Shown here: positions 1-8,218 of the stretch, piece after piece | How positions within the stretch are numbered: position 1 is the first letter of the stretch | Layout: each line of letters opens with the position of its first letter | Source: Nesterenkonia cremea | GTDB taxonomy: Bacteria > Actinomycetota > Actinomycetes > Actinomycetales > Micrococcaceae | DNA: 64,000 bases | Direction: 5' to 3' | NCBI RefSeq assembly: GCF_014642675.1 | Contig: NZ_BMIS01000010.1 | Span: 35,070 to 99,069, forward strand | The notes under the pieces: generated by a model | Told to the model about the DNA's origin: nothing | Seen by the model: only the letters and a program-made list of their open reading frames with translations | Databases searched by the model: none | Position numbers and translations under genes: made by a program

Positions 1-1
1 G

Positions 2-289
2 GACCACAGGCTCTGCGTCTACTGCTCCCGCCCGGCCGGCACTGTGGACCACGTGGTGCCCCGTGCCCGCGGCGGCCAGTCCAGCTGGGAGAACCTGGTG
101 GCCTGCTGCAGCCCCTGCAACGTCAAGAAGGGCGATAAGACCCTCGACCAGCTCGGCTGGAAGCTCACTACGACGCCGGCCGCACCCACCCAGCACATGT
201 GGCTTCCGCAGGAGCTCGACGCACCCTACGAATCCTGGAGGCCCTTCCTTGACCACACCGCTTTCGGAGCCGGCGCTGCAGCGGCCTGA
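2..289 (+). CDS. HNH endonuclease-type protein, 5'-truncated by window edge
   Basis: Frame 2 is open from the first base, so the start lies outside the window. The visible part has a zinc-ribbon-like CVYC pair, then DHVVPRARGG, then SWENLVACCSPCN-KKGDKT. This is the usual HNH arrangement (His-Asp/His core, second Cys pair, Asn, KK-GDKT). Small actinobacterial HNH proteins of this kind are common as single chromosomal genes and their role is mostly unknown. The C-terminus, about 50 residues past the motif, is ordinary. The 3' end overlaps the proposed TTG start of the mobA-like gene. Confidence 0.8.
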   Translation, partial: DHRLCVYCSRPAGTVDHVVPRARGGQSSWENLVACCSPCNVKKGDKTLDQLGWKLTTTPAAPTQHMWLPQELDAPYESWRPFLDHTAFGAGAAAA

Positions 290-914
290 AGGACACCGCG
301 AGGCTGACCGGCTGACCGCAGTGCTGTTGGCCGGCGGCGCCGGCCGACGGCTCGGTGGCGCTGATAAAGCGCGGCTGCGCCGCGACGGATCCACTCTCAT
401 GCAGCACTGGACCGAGGCCTTGGCCCAGCGGGGGGTTCCCACCGTCGTCGTCGGGCCTGAGAGTCTGCGGGCGGACCTGCCGGCGGGCACGCTGCTCACA
501 CGGGAGGATCCGCCGCTGGGAGGGCCGGCTGCTGCGGCCCGAGCGGGGGTGCTCGCCCTGGAAGAGGCAGGGCTGCTGACTGAACGTCCGGGACGAGTCC
601 TGCTGGCCGCCGTCGACGTGGTGGATCCGGTTCCGCTGCTGGACTGGCTCTGGGCCCAGCTGGACCAGGCCGGTCAGCGGGCGGTGATCCCGCAGGACGG
701 CACCGGAGCGTTGCAGCACCTGGCCTCGCTCATCCCGGGCTGCCCGCTGCGTGCCCGCGCGAGGGAGATCACCGCGCAGGAGGCGGAAGGCAGACCGCTG
801 CGCATCCTGTTGGAGGGCATCGACGCACTGCACCCGACGTTGCCGGAAGGGCTCGGCGCCGACGTGGACACACCTGAGGATGCTCGTCGTCTGCACGTCC
901 ACAGGCCTGGATGA
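249..914 (+). CDS. mobA: Molybdenum cofactor guanylyltransferase-like NTP transferase
   Basis: About 221 residues with the nucleotidyltransferase signature LLAGGAGRRLGGADKA near the N-terminus and EDPPLGGPAAA further in. This matches MobA/MobA-like proteins, which attach GMP to molybdopterin. No ATG lies before the motif. A TTG at 249 has a good GGAGG seven bases upstream (237-241), which decides the start; a GTG at 321 has no ribosome site and would trim the first beta strand. The gene overlaps the end of the HNH gene and converges with the MFS gene. Its context (moeA, fdhD, molybdoenzyme) supports molybdenum cofactor maturation. The exact nucleotide used (GTP or CTP) cannot be read from sequence. 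Confidence 0.8.
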   Translation: MTTPLSEPALQRPEGHREADRLTAVLLAGGAGRRLGGADKARLRRDGSTLMQHWTEALAQRGVPTVVVGPESLRADLPAGTLLTREDPPLGGPAAAARAGVLALEEAGLLTERPGRVLLAAVDVVDPVPLLDWLWAQLDQAGQRAVIPQDGTGALQHLASLIPGCPLRARAREITAQEAEGRPLRILLEGIDALHPTLPEGLGADVDTPEDARRLHVHRPG

Positions 915-993
915 GGCCGAAGCCTCTGCCAGGCTGCCGTCCGTGGGGTCGGACTGCTGGCAGGGACTCCGGCCTGAACGCAGGGGCGAGTGG

Positions 994-2538
994 TCAGTGC
1001 AGGAAGAGCTGGACCCCGTTGATGAAGGTGTACGTCAGGCCATAGAGGATCGGGATCCCCACTATGAGCCAGGCTGCCGGCACCGGGACGATCGGCTTGC
1101 CGGTGGGCTCCGCCACGGGCTCCTCCGCGTTGCCGGAGTCGGCTGAATGCTCATCAGCGCCCCTGGATTCGTTCTCCATGTGGTGCTCCGCCGACACGGG
1201 GCGGACCAGCAGGTTGGCGATGAACCCGACCACCAGCAGACCGACCATCGTGTACAGCGCCGGGCGGTAGGCATCGGCGGTCAGTGTTCCCGGCTCGCCG
1301 CCGGCGGCGTCGAGGAAGCCGTTGACGATCAGTGGGCCGGCCACGCCGGCGCAGGCCCAGGCTGTCAGCAGGCGGCCGTGGATCGCGCCCACCTGGAACG
1401 TGCCGAAGAGGTCGCGGAGGTAGGCCGGGATGGTGGCGAATCCGCCTCCGTAGAAGGACAGGATGATGCCGGCCAGCACGATGAACAGCGCCATCGAGGT
1501 GTTCCCCCACGTGGCCAAGGAGAAGTAGAGCAGAGCGCCCAGGCCCAGATAGATCATGTAGATGGGCTTCCGCCCGATCCTGTCCGAGGTGGAGGCCCAG
1601 ATGAACCGGCCCAGGGTGTTGGTCAGGGACAGGAAGGCCACGAAGCCGCCGGCGGCGGCCAGCGCTACGGCGGTGTTGCCGTCGCCGTCGCGGAAGAAGT
1701 CGCGCACGAACGCGTTGGCCTGCTCCAAGATGCCGATGCCGGCTGTGATGTTCACGAACAGAACGGTCCACAGCAGCCAGAACTGCGGGGTCTTCATCGC
1801 GGTGTTGACCCGCACATTGTTCTGGGAGACGTTCTTCTTCTGCGCGGCGGGTTCGAAGCCGGCAGGCTTCCAGTCGGGGGCCGGGACTCGCACGATCAAG
1901 GCGGAGAAGAGCATCATGCACAGGTAGAGGGCGGCCAGGGTCAGGAAGAGCATTCCTACTGAGGATCCGGAGTGGACCTCTCCGTCCCCGGGGGCACCGC
2001 CGTTGTAGATGTTCATGAAGAAGTTGGACAGCGGGGTGGCGATCATCGCGCCCACGCCGAAGCCCATGATGGCCATGCCGGTGCCCATTCCGGGGCGGTC
2101 GGGGAACCACTTCATCAGTGTGGACACCGGCGCGATATAGCCGATGCCCAGGCCGATGCCCCCGATCACGCCGTAGCCCAGGTAGAGCAGCCACAGCTGC
2201 TCGGCGAAGATGCCGACTGATCCGATCACGAACCCGGAGACCCAGCAGACGGTTGAGGCCAGGATGGCGCGCCGCGGCCCGTTGCGGTCCACCCAGCTGC
2301 CGAAGAGTGCGGCGGAGAGCCCCAGCATCACGATCGCCAGGGAGAAGATGATCCCGATGGCGGTATGGCTGGCATCGAAGTGGACTTGGATGGCATCGCG
2401 GTAGACCGATGTCCCGTAGACCTGCCCGATACACATGTGGATGCCAAGTGCTGCGGGCGGGATCAGCCATCTGTTGAAGTCGGGACCAGCGGTGATCTTC
2501 TGCATAGGAGCAGAGCGCGGTGGTGCCGCAGCGGACAT
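994..2538 (-). CDS. OFA-family MFS transporter (oxalate/formate antiporter-like) with extra C-terminal helix
   Basis: A 514-residue MFS protein with about 12 helices and the loop motif GSWVDRNGPRR after helix 2-3. N-terminal features (FNRWLIPPAALGIHMCIGQVYG) are those of the oxalate/formate antiporter family. The start ATG has AGGAG six bases upstream. After an acidic linker (about residues 445-480) there is one more hydrophobic segment, VPAAWLIVGIPILYGLTYTF. It resembles the separate short proteins annotated as MFS transporter small subunit beside OFA transporters. Its position beside a formate-dehydrogenase-type locus suggests formate, oxalate or a related carboxylate as substrate, but this is inference. 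Confidence 0.85.
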   Translation of the reverse strand: MSAAAPPRSAPMQKITAGPDFNRWLIPPAALGIHMCIGQVYGTSVYRDAIQVHFDASHTAIGIIFSLAIVMLGLSAALFGSWVDRNGPRRAILASTVCWVSGFVIGSVGIFAEQLWLLYLGYGVIGGIGLGIGYIAPVSTLMKWFPDRPGMGTGMAIMGFGVGAMIATPLSNFFMNIYNGGAPGDGEVHSGSSVGMLFLTLAALYLCMMLFSALIVRVPAPDWKPAGFEPAAQKKNVSQNNVRVNTAMKTPQFWLLWTVLFVNITAGIGILEQANAFVRDFFRDGDGNTAVALAAAGGFVAFLSLTNTLGRFIWASTSDRIGRKPIYMIYLGLGALLYFSLATWGNTSMALFIVLAGIILSFYGGGFATIPAYLRDLFGTFQVGAIHGRLLTAWACAGVAGPLIVNGFLDAAGGEPGTLTADAYRPALYTMVGLLVVGFIANLLVRPVSAEHHMENESRGADEHSADSGNAEEPVAEPTGKPIVPVPAAWLIVGIPILYGLTYTFINGVQLFLH

Positions 2539-2569
2539 GAGTCCTCTCCTTCTGAGACGAGTCCGTGAG

Positions 2570-2585
2570 TAGCGTCACAACGCTA
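2570..2585. promoter_or_regulatory. Perfect 6-bp dyad between divergent MFS and DUF6457 genes
   Basis: TAGCGT-CACA-ACGCTA lies in the 139-bp gap between the divergent transporter and the DUF6457-moeA-fdhD operon, 32 bases before the transporter start. It is a plausible operator for a regulator not encoded nearby. The evidence is symmetry and position only. Confidence 0.35.
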
Positions 2586-2677
2586 GCACTATCATCGATG
2601 GGGATGGGCCCTGTGGCTCCGACCTGTGAGAACCTGAGAGCAGAACCCTCTCGAATCCACCTGTGAGGAGACCGACG

Positions 2678-3001
2678 ATGGCTGAGAGCAACCCGCTTGC
2701 CGAGGGCCCGCAGAAGACCGAGCAGCAGGCCGCCCGTGAAGCCATCGATCTGTGGGTCAGGGAGCTGACGCACCATCTGGAGATCGAGGACGTCGAGATC
2801 GACATCGACGCCCTGCTCAAGCTCGCCGGCCAGGCAGCCCACACCATCGTGCGTCCCTCGGCCCCGATCACCACCTTCCTGGTGGGCTACGTGACCGGAC
2901 TGGCCGAGGCCTCCGGTCAGGCTGACTACACCAAAGCCGTCCGCGCGGCCTCCCGCGTGGCCGAACAGCTGCTGGAGCGCCGCTCCCAGGCGGTGGGATG
3001 A
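2678..3001 (+). CDS. DUF6457 domain protein of molybdopterin cluster
   Basis: A 107-residue, mainly helical, acidic protein (MAESNPLAEG...). The start is ATG 2678, with GAGGAG ending seven bases before it; an upstream in-frame ATG lacks such a site. DUF6457 proteins in actinobacteria occur beside, or fused to, MobA-type NTP transferases. Here the mobA-like gene is 1.8 kb away with a transporter between. The gene is the first of a run with moeA and fdhD. Molecular function is unknown; an accessory role in molybdenum cofactor synthesis is inferred from neighbours. Confidence 0.75.
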   Translation: MAESNPLAEGPQKTEQQAAREAIDLWVRELTHHLEIEDVEIDIDALLKLAGQAAHTIVRPSAPITTFLVGYVTGLAEASGQADYTKAVRAASRVAEQLLERRSQAVG

Positions 3002-3029
3002 GCTCCCGACGCCGGCCGCGGACCCTGTG

Positions 3030-4346
3030 ATGGCGAGCTTCGACCAGGCGCGCAGCACTGCAGCCGCCCAGCCTGCCCTGCCGGCTGAGCCGCTGCCGCT
3101 GCACCAGGCCACCGGCTGCGTGCTGGCCGGGGCCCTGCATGCCCAGCTGGATGTGCCCCATGCCGCCACCTCCGCCATGGACGGTTGGGCGCTGGGAACC
3201 CCGACGCCGGCGCTGCATCAGCAGAACCAGCCGCACAGCCACGACCGACAGAGCCACCCAGCACCCTCCTGGCGCGCCCGTCCCGACGGCGCCGGAGGGC
3301 CCGGCACACTGCTGGCCCCGCTGGCCGAGGGGGAGGCGGTCGGCGTCGTGACCGGCTCTCCGGTGCCTGCGGGCACCGTCTCCGTGCTGCGGTCCGAACG
3401 TGCCCAGTTGCAGGACGGGACGCTGTATGCCGCCGAGCAGACTCCGGATCTGGAGCCCGGGCGCAATATCCGCCCCGTGGCCGTGGAGGCCGCCGCGGGG
3501 GACCTGATCCTCCCCGCCGGGGAGCGACTCACCGCCGCCGGTGCCGCCGCGGCCGCCGTGGCCGGCTATGACACGGTACAGGTGATCCCGCGCCCCCGGG
3601 TGAGGCTCATCCTCACCGGCTCCGAGGTCATCACCTCCGGGCTGCCCGGCCCCGGCGAGGTCCGCGACGTCTTCGGCCTGGCCCTGCCGCCTATGCTCCA
3701 GGAGGCCGGTGCGCAGGTCGAGGACGTACACCGGATCCAGGACGATCCCGCCGCGCTCCGTGCGCTCATCGACCAGCAGCCCGCCCCGGATCTGATCATC
3801 ACCACCGGAGGCACGGCCGCCTCCCGCGCCGATACCCTTCGCCCGGTGCTCGCCGAACTCGACGCCGAGATCTTGGTCAGCCATGTGGATATGCGCCCTG
3901 GCCACCCGGCGCTGCTCGCCCGCATCCCCGGGGCGGACCGCACTCGCCCCGGCACCTACATCCTGGGCCTGCCGGGCAACCCGCTGGCCGGATTCGCCGC
4001 GCTGACCGTCCTGGGCCTGCCGCTGATCATCGCCCTGGGCGGCCGCCGTCCTCCGGAGCCGCTGCAGGCCCAGGCCGCTGGGGAGGTCTCCGGAGCTCCC
4101 CGCCGCGGCCGCGGGGGAGTGCGGCTGGTGCCTGCCCGGCTCAGCGCCGGTGTCGGGGGTCCTGTGGTCCACCTGTCGGAACACACCCAGGCCCATATGA
4201 TGCGCGGACTGGCCCAGGCCGAGATCTTCGCTGTGGTGCCCGCCGAGGGCCTGGCCGCCGGAGACCCGACGGAATGCCTGGAGGTGCTGGGCCGTTCCGA
4301 TGTCAGAAGCCCGATGCCGCACAGCGGCCCGCCGAGGAGGAGCTAG
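3030..4346 (+). CDS. moeA: Molybdopterin molybdotransferase MoeA
   Basis: MoeA inserts molybdate into adenylated molybdopterin. Visible hallmarks are SAMDGWAL near residues 49-56, the LILTGSEV segment opening the MoCF domain, TTGGTAASRAD, and LPGNPLAGF near residue 315. TTGGTAAS departs slightly from the common TTGGVS(V/M)G. A low-complexity insert rich in His/Gln/Pro (roughly residues 58-85) follows the SAMDG motif. GTG 3027 directly precedes the ATG and could also serve as start; no strong ribosome site is seen. It is followed after 4 bp by fdhD, so the two are almost certainly co-transcribed. Confidence 0.9.
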   Translation: MASFDQARSTAAAQPALPAEPLPLHQATGCVLAGALHAQLDVPHAATSAMDGWALGTPTPALHQQNQPHSHDRQSHPAPSWRARPDGAGGPGTLLAPLAEGEAVGVVTGSPVPAGTVSVLRSERAQLQDGTLYAAEQTPDLEPGRNIRPVAVEAAAGDLILPAGERLTAAGAAAAAVAGYDTVQVIPRPRVRLILTGSEVITSGLPGPGEVRDVFGLALPPMLQEAGAQVEDVHRIQDDPAALRALIDQQPAPDLIITTGGTAASRADTLRPVLAELDAEILVSHVDMRPGHPALLARIPGADRTRPGTYILGLPGNPLAGFAALTVLGLPLIIALGGRRPPEPLQAQAAGEVSGAPRRGRGGVRLVPARLSAGVGGPVVHLSEHTQAHMMRGLAQAEIFAVVPAEGLAAGDPTECLEVLGRSDVRSPMPHSGPPRRS

Positions 4347-4350
4347 CCAG

Positions 4351-5235
4351 ATGGGACGCGTCACCCAGCGCCGCAGGGTCACCCGCATGATGCGGGACCA
4401 GGAGACCGGCGAGGTCACCACGCGCAGCCGCGCCGATACGCTGGCCGTCGAGGAGCCCTTGGAGATCCGGCTGGGCGGGGAGTCCTTCACCGTCACCATG
4501 CGCACCCCCGGCCACGACTTCGAGCTGGCCGCCGGTTTCCTGGTCTCCGAGGGGATCGTGCGCAGCCCCGAGGAGCTGCGCGGGCTGCGCTACTGCGCCG
4601 GCACCGATGAGCAGGGCAACCAGACCTATAACGTCCTCGACGCCGACCTGGACCCGCTGCTGGCCCCCATGCGCACCTCCGTCAGCGAGCGGCGCAATGT
4701 GGTCACCACCTCGGCCTGCGGCATCTGCGGGACCACCAGCATCGACGAGGTGGAGAAGACGCTGCCGCCCGCGCCGGACGCCGGGCCCCAGCTGAGCATC
4801 AGCGCTGAGACGCTGCTGCAGCTGCCGGATACGTTGCGCGAGAGCCAGAAGGTCTTCTCCAAGACCGGCGGAGTCCATGCCGCCGGGCTCTTCGACGGGG
4901 AGGGGAATCTGCTGTGCCTGCGCGAGGATGTGGGCCGGCACAACGCTGTGGACAAAGTGGTGGGCTGGGCGCTCACCGAAGGCCGTCTGCCGCTGACCGG
5001 AACTGTCCTGCAGGTGAGCGGGCGGGCCTCCTTCGAGCTGGTGCAGAAGGCCGCGCTGGCCGGCATCGAGATGCTCAGCGCCGTGGGGGCGCCGTCGTCG
5101 TTGGCCGCAGATCTGGCCGAACGCTCCGGGCTGACCCTGGCCGGCTTCTCCCGGGGACGCAGCGTGAACCTCTACACCCATGAGCACCGAATTTCAGCCG
5201 AGGACCCCTCCCTCCAGCAGGCCGCCGGCCGGTAG
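4351..5235 (+). CDS. fdhD: Formate dehydrogenase accessory sulfurtransferase FdhD
   Basis: FdhD passes sulfur from a cysteine desulfurase to the molybdenum cofactor of formate dehydrogenases. The protein (294 residues) has the sulfur-carrying CGIC pair at residues 123-126 followed by GTTS, the N-terminal EEPLEIRLGG segment and the REDVGRHNAVDKV motif. Start ATG 4351 is chosen because GGAGGAGC ends about eight bases upstream and family members begin just before this point. It lies 9 bp before the molybdoenzyme gene and 4 bp after moeA, forming one operon. Confidence 0.95.
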   Translation: MGRVTQRRRVTRMMRDQETGEVTTRSRADTLAVEEPLEIRLGGESFTVTMRTPGHDFELAAGFLVSEGIVRSPEELRGLRYCAGTDEQGNQTYNVLDADLDPLLAPMRTSVSERRNVVTTSACGICGTTSIDEVEKTLPPAPDAGPQLSISAETLLQLPDTLRESQKVFSKTGGVHAAGLFDGEGNLLCLREDVGRHNAVDKVVGWALTEGRLPLTGTVLQVSGRASFELVQKAALAGIEMLSAVGAPSSLAADLAERSGLTLAGFSRGRSVNLYTHEHRISAEDPSLQQAAGR

Positions 5236-5244
5236 AATCTAGGT

Positions 5245-7620
5245 ATGGATGACCAGGGACGCAACCAGGATGACGTGCGGGGACACACGGTTGAGCTCGA
5301 GGACATCGACGAACGGAAGCTGAAGGTCAGCGGGCCCAAGGACTATGCCGCCGGGCTCAAGGCCGTGACGGTCTCCTTCCAGCGGGGCCTCACCCAGGGA
5401 GGGTTCTCCCGGACGGTGCGCTCCATGTTCAGGGTGAACCAGGACCGGGGCGTGGACTGTCCCGGCTGCGCCTGGCCCGAGTCGGTCACCGGAGACCGCA
5501 AGAAGGTCGAGTTCTGCGAGAACGGCGCCAAGGCGCTGGCCGAGGAGAACACCAAGCGTGTGGCCACCCCCGAGTGGTGGGCCCAGCACTCCATCGCCGA
5601 GCTGGAGCAGAGGACCGAGTACTGGCTGGGCCAGTCCGGCCGGATCACCCACCCGATGATCGTGCGCGAGGGCGAGACCCACTACACCCCGATCAGCTGG
5701 GCCGAGGCCTTCGAGACCATCGGTGAGCACGTCCGAGCGACGACGCCGGAACGCTGCACCTTCTACACCTCGGGCCGGACCGCCAATGAGACGGCGTTCA
5801 TGTACCAGCTCTTCGCCCGCAGCCTGGGCACCAACAACCTCCCCGACTGCTCCAACATGTGCCACGAGTCCTCCGGCACGGCGCTGAACCCGACCATCGG
5901 GATCGGCAAGGGGACCGTCTCCCTGGAGGACATCGAGCAGTCCGAGCTGATCTTCGTGGTGGGGCAGAACCCCGGCACCAACCATCCGCGCATGCTGGGC
6001 TCCCTGGCCGAGGCGCGCAAGAAGGGCGGCAAGGTGGTGGCGGTCAACCCGCTGCCCGAGGCGGGGCTGCTGCGCTTCAAGGACCCGCAGACTCCACAGG
6101 GCATGCTCAAGGGCGACCGGATCTCCGATGAGTATCTGCAGATCAAGGTGGGCGGAGACCAGGCGCTGTTCCAGGCGCTGGGCCACATCCTGCTGCGCAA
6201 GGAGGAGGAGAACCCCGGCAGCGTGGTGGACCGCGAGTTCGTGGCGTCCTCCACCAAGGGCTTCGAGGAGTACCGGGCCGCCCGCGCCGAGCTGGACTGG
6301 GACGAGATCGAGCTGGCCACCGGCCTGCAGCGGGACGAGATCGAGGAGATCGGCGAGCTGCTGGCCAAGTCCAAGGCCACCATCTTCTGCTGGGCGCTGG
6401 GGATCACCCAGCAGCCGCATTCGGTGGACACCATCAAGGAGATCATCAACCTGCTCCTGCTGCAGGGGAACTTCGGCAAGCCTGGCGCCGGCGCCTGCCC
6501 GGTCCGCGGCCACTCCAACGTCCAGGGCGACCGCACCTTCGGCATCTGGGAGAAGCCCGCCGAGTGGTTCCTGGACAAGCTCGACGCCGAATTCGGTATC
6601 GAGTCCCCGCGCGAGCACGGCTTCGACTCCACCGAGTCCATGTATCAGATGGCCGAGGGGAACGTGGACGTCTTCGTCTCCTTGGGCGGAAACCTGGCCA
6701 TGGCCAACTCGGACACCGCCCTGATGGAGTCTGGGCTGAAGAAGACCGGGCTGACCGTCCACATCTCTACCAAGCCCAACCGCTCCCATGTGGTCCACGG
6801 CAAGACATCGATCATCCTGCCTACGCTGGGCCGCTCGGACAAGGATGATAAGCATCCCGGCGGGGCACAGTTCCTCTCCGTGGAGAACTCCATGTCCGTG
6901 GTCAGCTCCACCCAGGGACGCCTGGACCCGATCTCCGACCACCTGCTGGCCGAACCGGTGATCATCGCCCGCATGGCCGAGGCGGTCTTCGGTCAGGACC
7001 ACGCCGTGGACTGGAAGGCCATGGCAGATGACTACGACGTCATCCGCGACCACGCCTCCCGTGTGGTGTCCGGCACCGAGGACTTCAACGAGCGGGTCCG
7101 GGACAAGTATGGGTTCGTGCTGCCCAACCCGCCGCGGGATCAGCGCTCCTTCGCCACGGCGGACGGGAAGGCCGGATTCACCGTGCGGGACCTGGAGTAC
7201 CTGGCGCCGCCCGAGGGCCACCTGGTGCTGCAGACCATGCGCTCCCACGATCAGTACAACACCACCTTCTACGGCCTGGACGACCGTTACCGCGGGATCT
7301 CCGGAGGCCGCCGGGTCATCCTCATCCACCCGGACGATCTGGTCCAGACCGGTTTCTCCGACCGCGATGTGGTGGATGTGGTCTCCAGGTTCCGCGGCGA
7401 GGAGCGCCGGGCGGCACGGTTCCGCCTGGTGGCCTACCCGACGGCGCGCGGCTGTGTGGCCGCCTACTACCCGGAGGCCAACGCCCTGGTGCACCGGGAC
7501 CTGGTGGCCCGGGAGTCCAACACCCCGGGCTTCAAAGCCATGATGGTCAGGTTCGAGCCGGCCTCCGAGGAGGCCCGTGAGGAAGAGGAGCAGGGCTTGG
7601 AGTCAGCGGTTGCAGTCTGA
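5245..7620 (+). CDS. FdhF/YdeP-family molybdopterin oxidoreductase
   Basis: A 791-residue bis-MGD oxidoreductase of the YdeP group. The N-terminus has CPGC (Cys72, Cys75) followed by AWPE, typical of this group in place of a full ferredoxin-like 4Fe-4S motif. Cys206-His207 in DCSNMCHESSG occupies the place of the Sec/Cys-His pair of FdhF, so Cys is the likely Mo ligand and no selenocysteine is needed. GQNPGTNHPRML, NPLPEAGL and GGNLAMANSD are cofactor-binding segments. No signal peptide is seen, so it is cytoplasmic. fdhD directly upstream supports formate-dehydrogenase-like chemistry, but YdeP substrates are not established. The 3' end overlaps the antiterminator reading frame. Confidence 0.9.
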   Translation: MDDQGRNQDDVRGHTVELEDIDERKLKVSGPKDYAAGLKAVTVSFQRGLTQGGFSRTVRSMFRVNQDRGVDCPGCAWPESVTGDRKKVEFCENGAKALAEENTKRVATPEWWAQHSIAELEQRTEYWLGQSGRITHPMIVREGETHYTPISWAEAFETIGEHVRATTPERCTFYTSGRTANETAFMYQLFARSLGTNNLPDCSNMCHESSGTALNPTIGIGKGTVSLEDIEQSELIFVVGQNPGTNHPRMLGSLAEARKKGGKVVAVNPLPEAGLLRFKDPQTPQGMLKGDRISDEYLQIKVGGDQALFQALGHILLRKEEENPGSVVDREFVASSTKGFEEYRAARAELDWDEIELATGLQRDEIEEIGELLAKSKATIFCWALGITQQPHSVDTIKEIINLLLLQGNFGKPGAGACPVRGHSNVQGDRTFGIWEKPAEWFLDKLDAEFGIESPREHGFDSTESMYQMAEGNVDVFVSLGGNLAMANSDTALMESGLKKTGLTVHISTKPNRSHVVHGKTSIILPTLGRSDKDDKHPGGAQFLSVENSMSVVSSTQGRLDPISDHLLAEPVIIARMAEAVFGQDHAVDWKAMADDYDVIRDHASRVVSGTEDFNERVRDKYGFVLPNPPRDQRSFATADGKAGFTVRDLEYLAPPEGHLVLQTMRSHDQYNTTFYGLDDRYRGISGGRRVILIHPDDLVQTGFSDRDVVDVVSRFRGEERRAARFRLVAYPTARGCVAAYYPEANALVHRDLVARESNTPGFKAMMVRFEPASEEAREEEEQGLESAVAV

Positions 7621-8179
7621 GGCGGTCCAGCAGCTGCTGCACGACGACCCGATCGTCGCCAACATCAAAGATGAGCACGGGCTGGAGGCCGCACTACGGT
7701 CCGATCGTCAGGTGCTCTTCCTGCTCTACGGCTCCGTGCTGGACATCGCCCGCACAGTGACCCGGGCCAAGGAGGCCGGCCGTGTGGTCTTCGTCAACGT
7801 GGACCTCATCGACGGCTTCTCCGGCCGGGACGTGGTGGTGGACTGGCTGGTGGAGAACACCCGGCTGGACGGCATCCTCTCCACCAAGACCTCGATGATC
7901 CGCGCCGCCCGACGGCACGGACTCTGCGCCGTGCAGCGCTTCTTCCTGGTGGACTCCATGTCCTACGGCCAGCTGCCCCGCGTGGTCGGCCAGGCCCAGC
8001 CCGATCTGCTGGAGATCCTGCCCGGCTGTGTGCCGCGGGTGCTGACCTGGCTCAAGGAGGATACCGAGGTCCCGATGATCGCCGGCGGCCTGGTCTGCGA
8101 CCGCACCGACGTGATGGAGGCGCTCGCCGCCGGAGCGGTGGCCGTGGCCTCCTCCAGCCGCGAAGTCTGGGAGATGTAG
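7577..8179 (+). CDS. ygcP: GlpP-family antiterminator (YgcP-like)
   Basis: A GlpP-type RNA-binding antiterminator with a TIM-barrel-like fold. Family features are DDPIVANIKDE near the start, VFVNVDLIDGF, GILSTK, FFLVDSMSYG, EILPGCVP and MIAGGLV. GTG 7577 overlaps the molybdoenzyme gene. TTG 7610, with GGAG eight bases upstream, gives an N-terminus closer to family length and may be the true start. In Bacillus, GlpP binds leader RNA of glycerol genes in response to glycerol-3-phosphate. In E. coli the paralogue ygcP sits beside ygcU, ygcW and ygcE, exactly the enzymes encoded convergently next door. It probably controls them through the leader terminator at 12039-12086. Confidence 0.85.
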   Translation: MRKRSRAWSQRLQSEAVQQLLHDDPIVANIKDEHGLEAALRSDRQVLFLLYGSVLDIARTVTRAKEAGRVVFVNVDLIDGFSGRDVVVDWLVENTRLDGILSTKTSMIRAARRHGLCAVQRFFLVDSMSYGQLPRVVGQAQPDLLEILPGCVPRVLTWLKEDTEVPMIAGGLVCDRTDVMEALAAGAVAVASSSREVWEM

Positions 8180-8218
8180 GCGGGAGCCTTCAGCCGGCCG
8201 GAGCGGCCCAGCCTCAGC

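Noticed and set aside
5862..5868. Selenocysteine codon in the formate-dehydrogenase-like gene
   Set aside because: The corresponding residue is Cys206 and no in-frame TGA occurs before the end.
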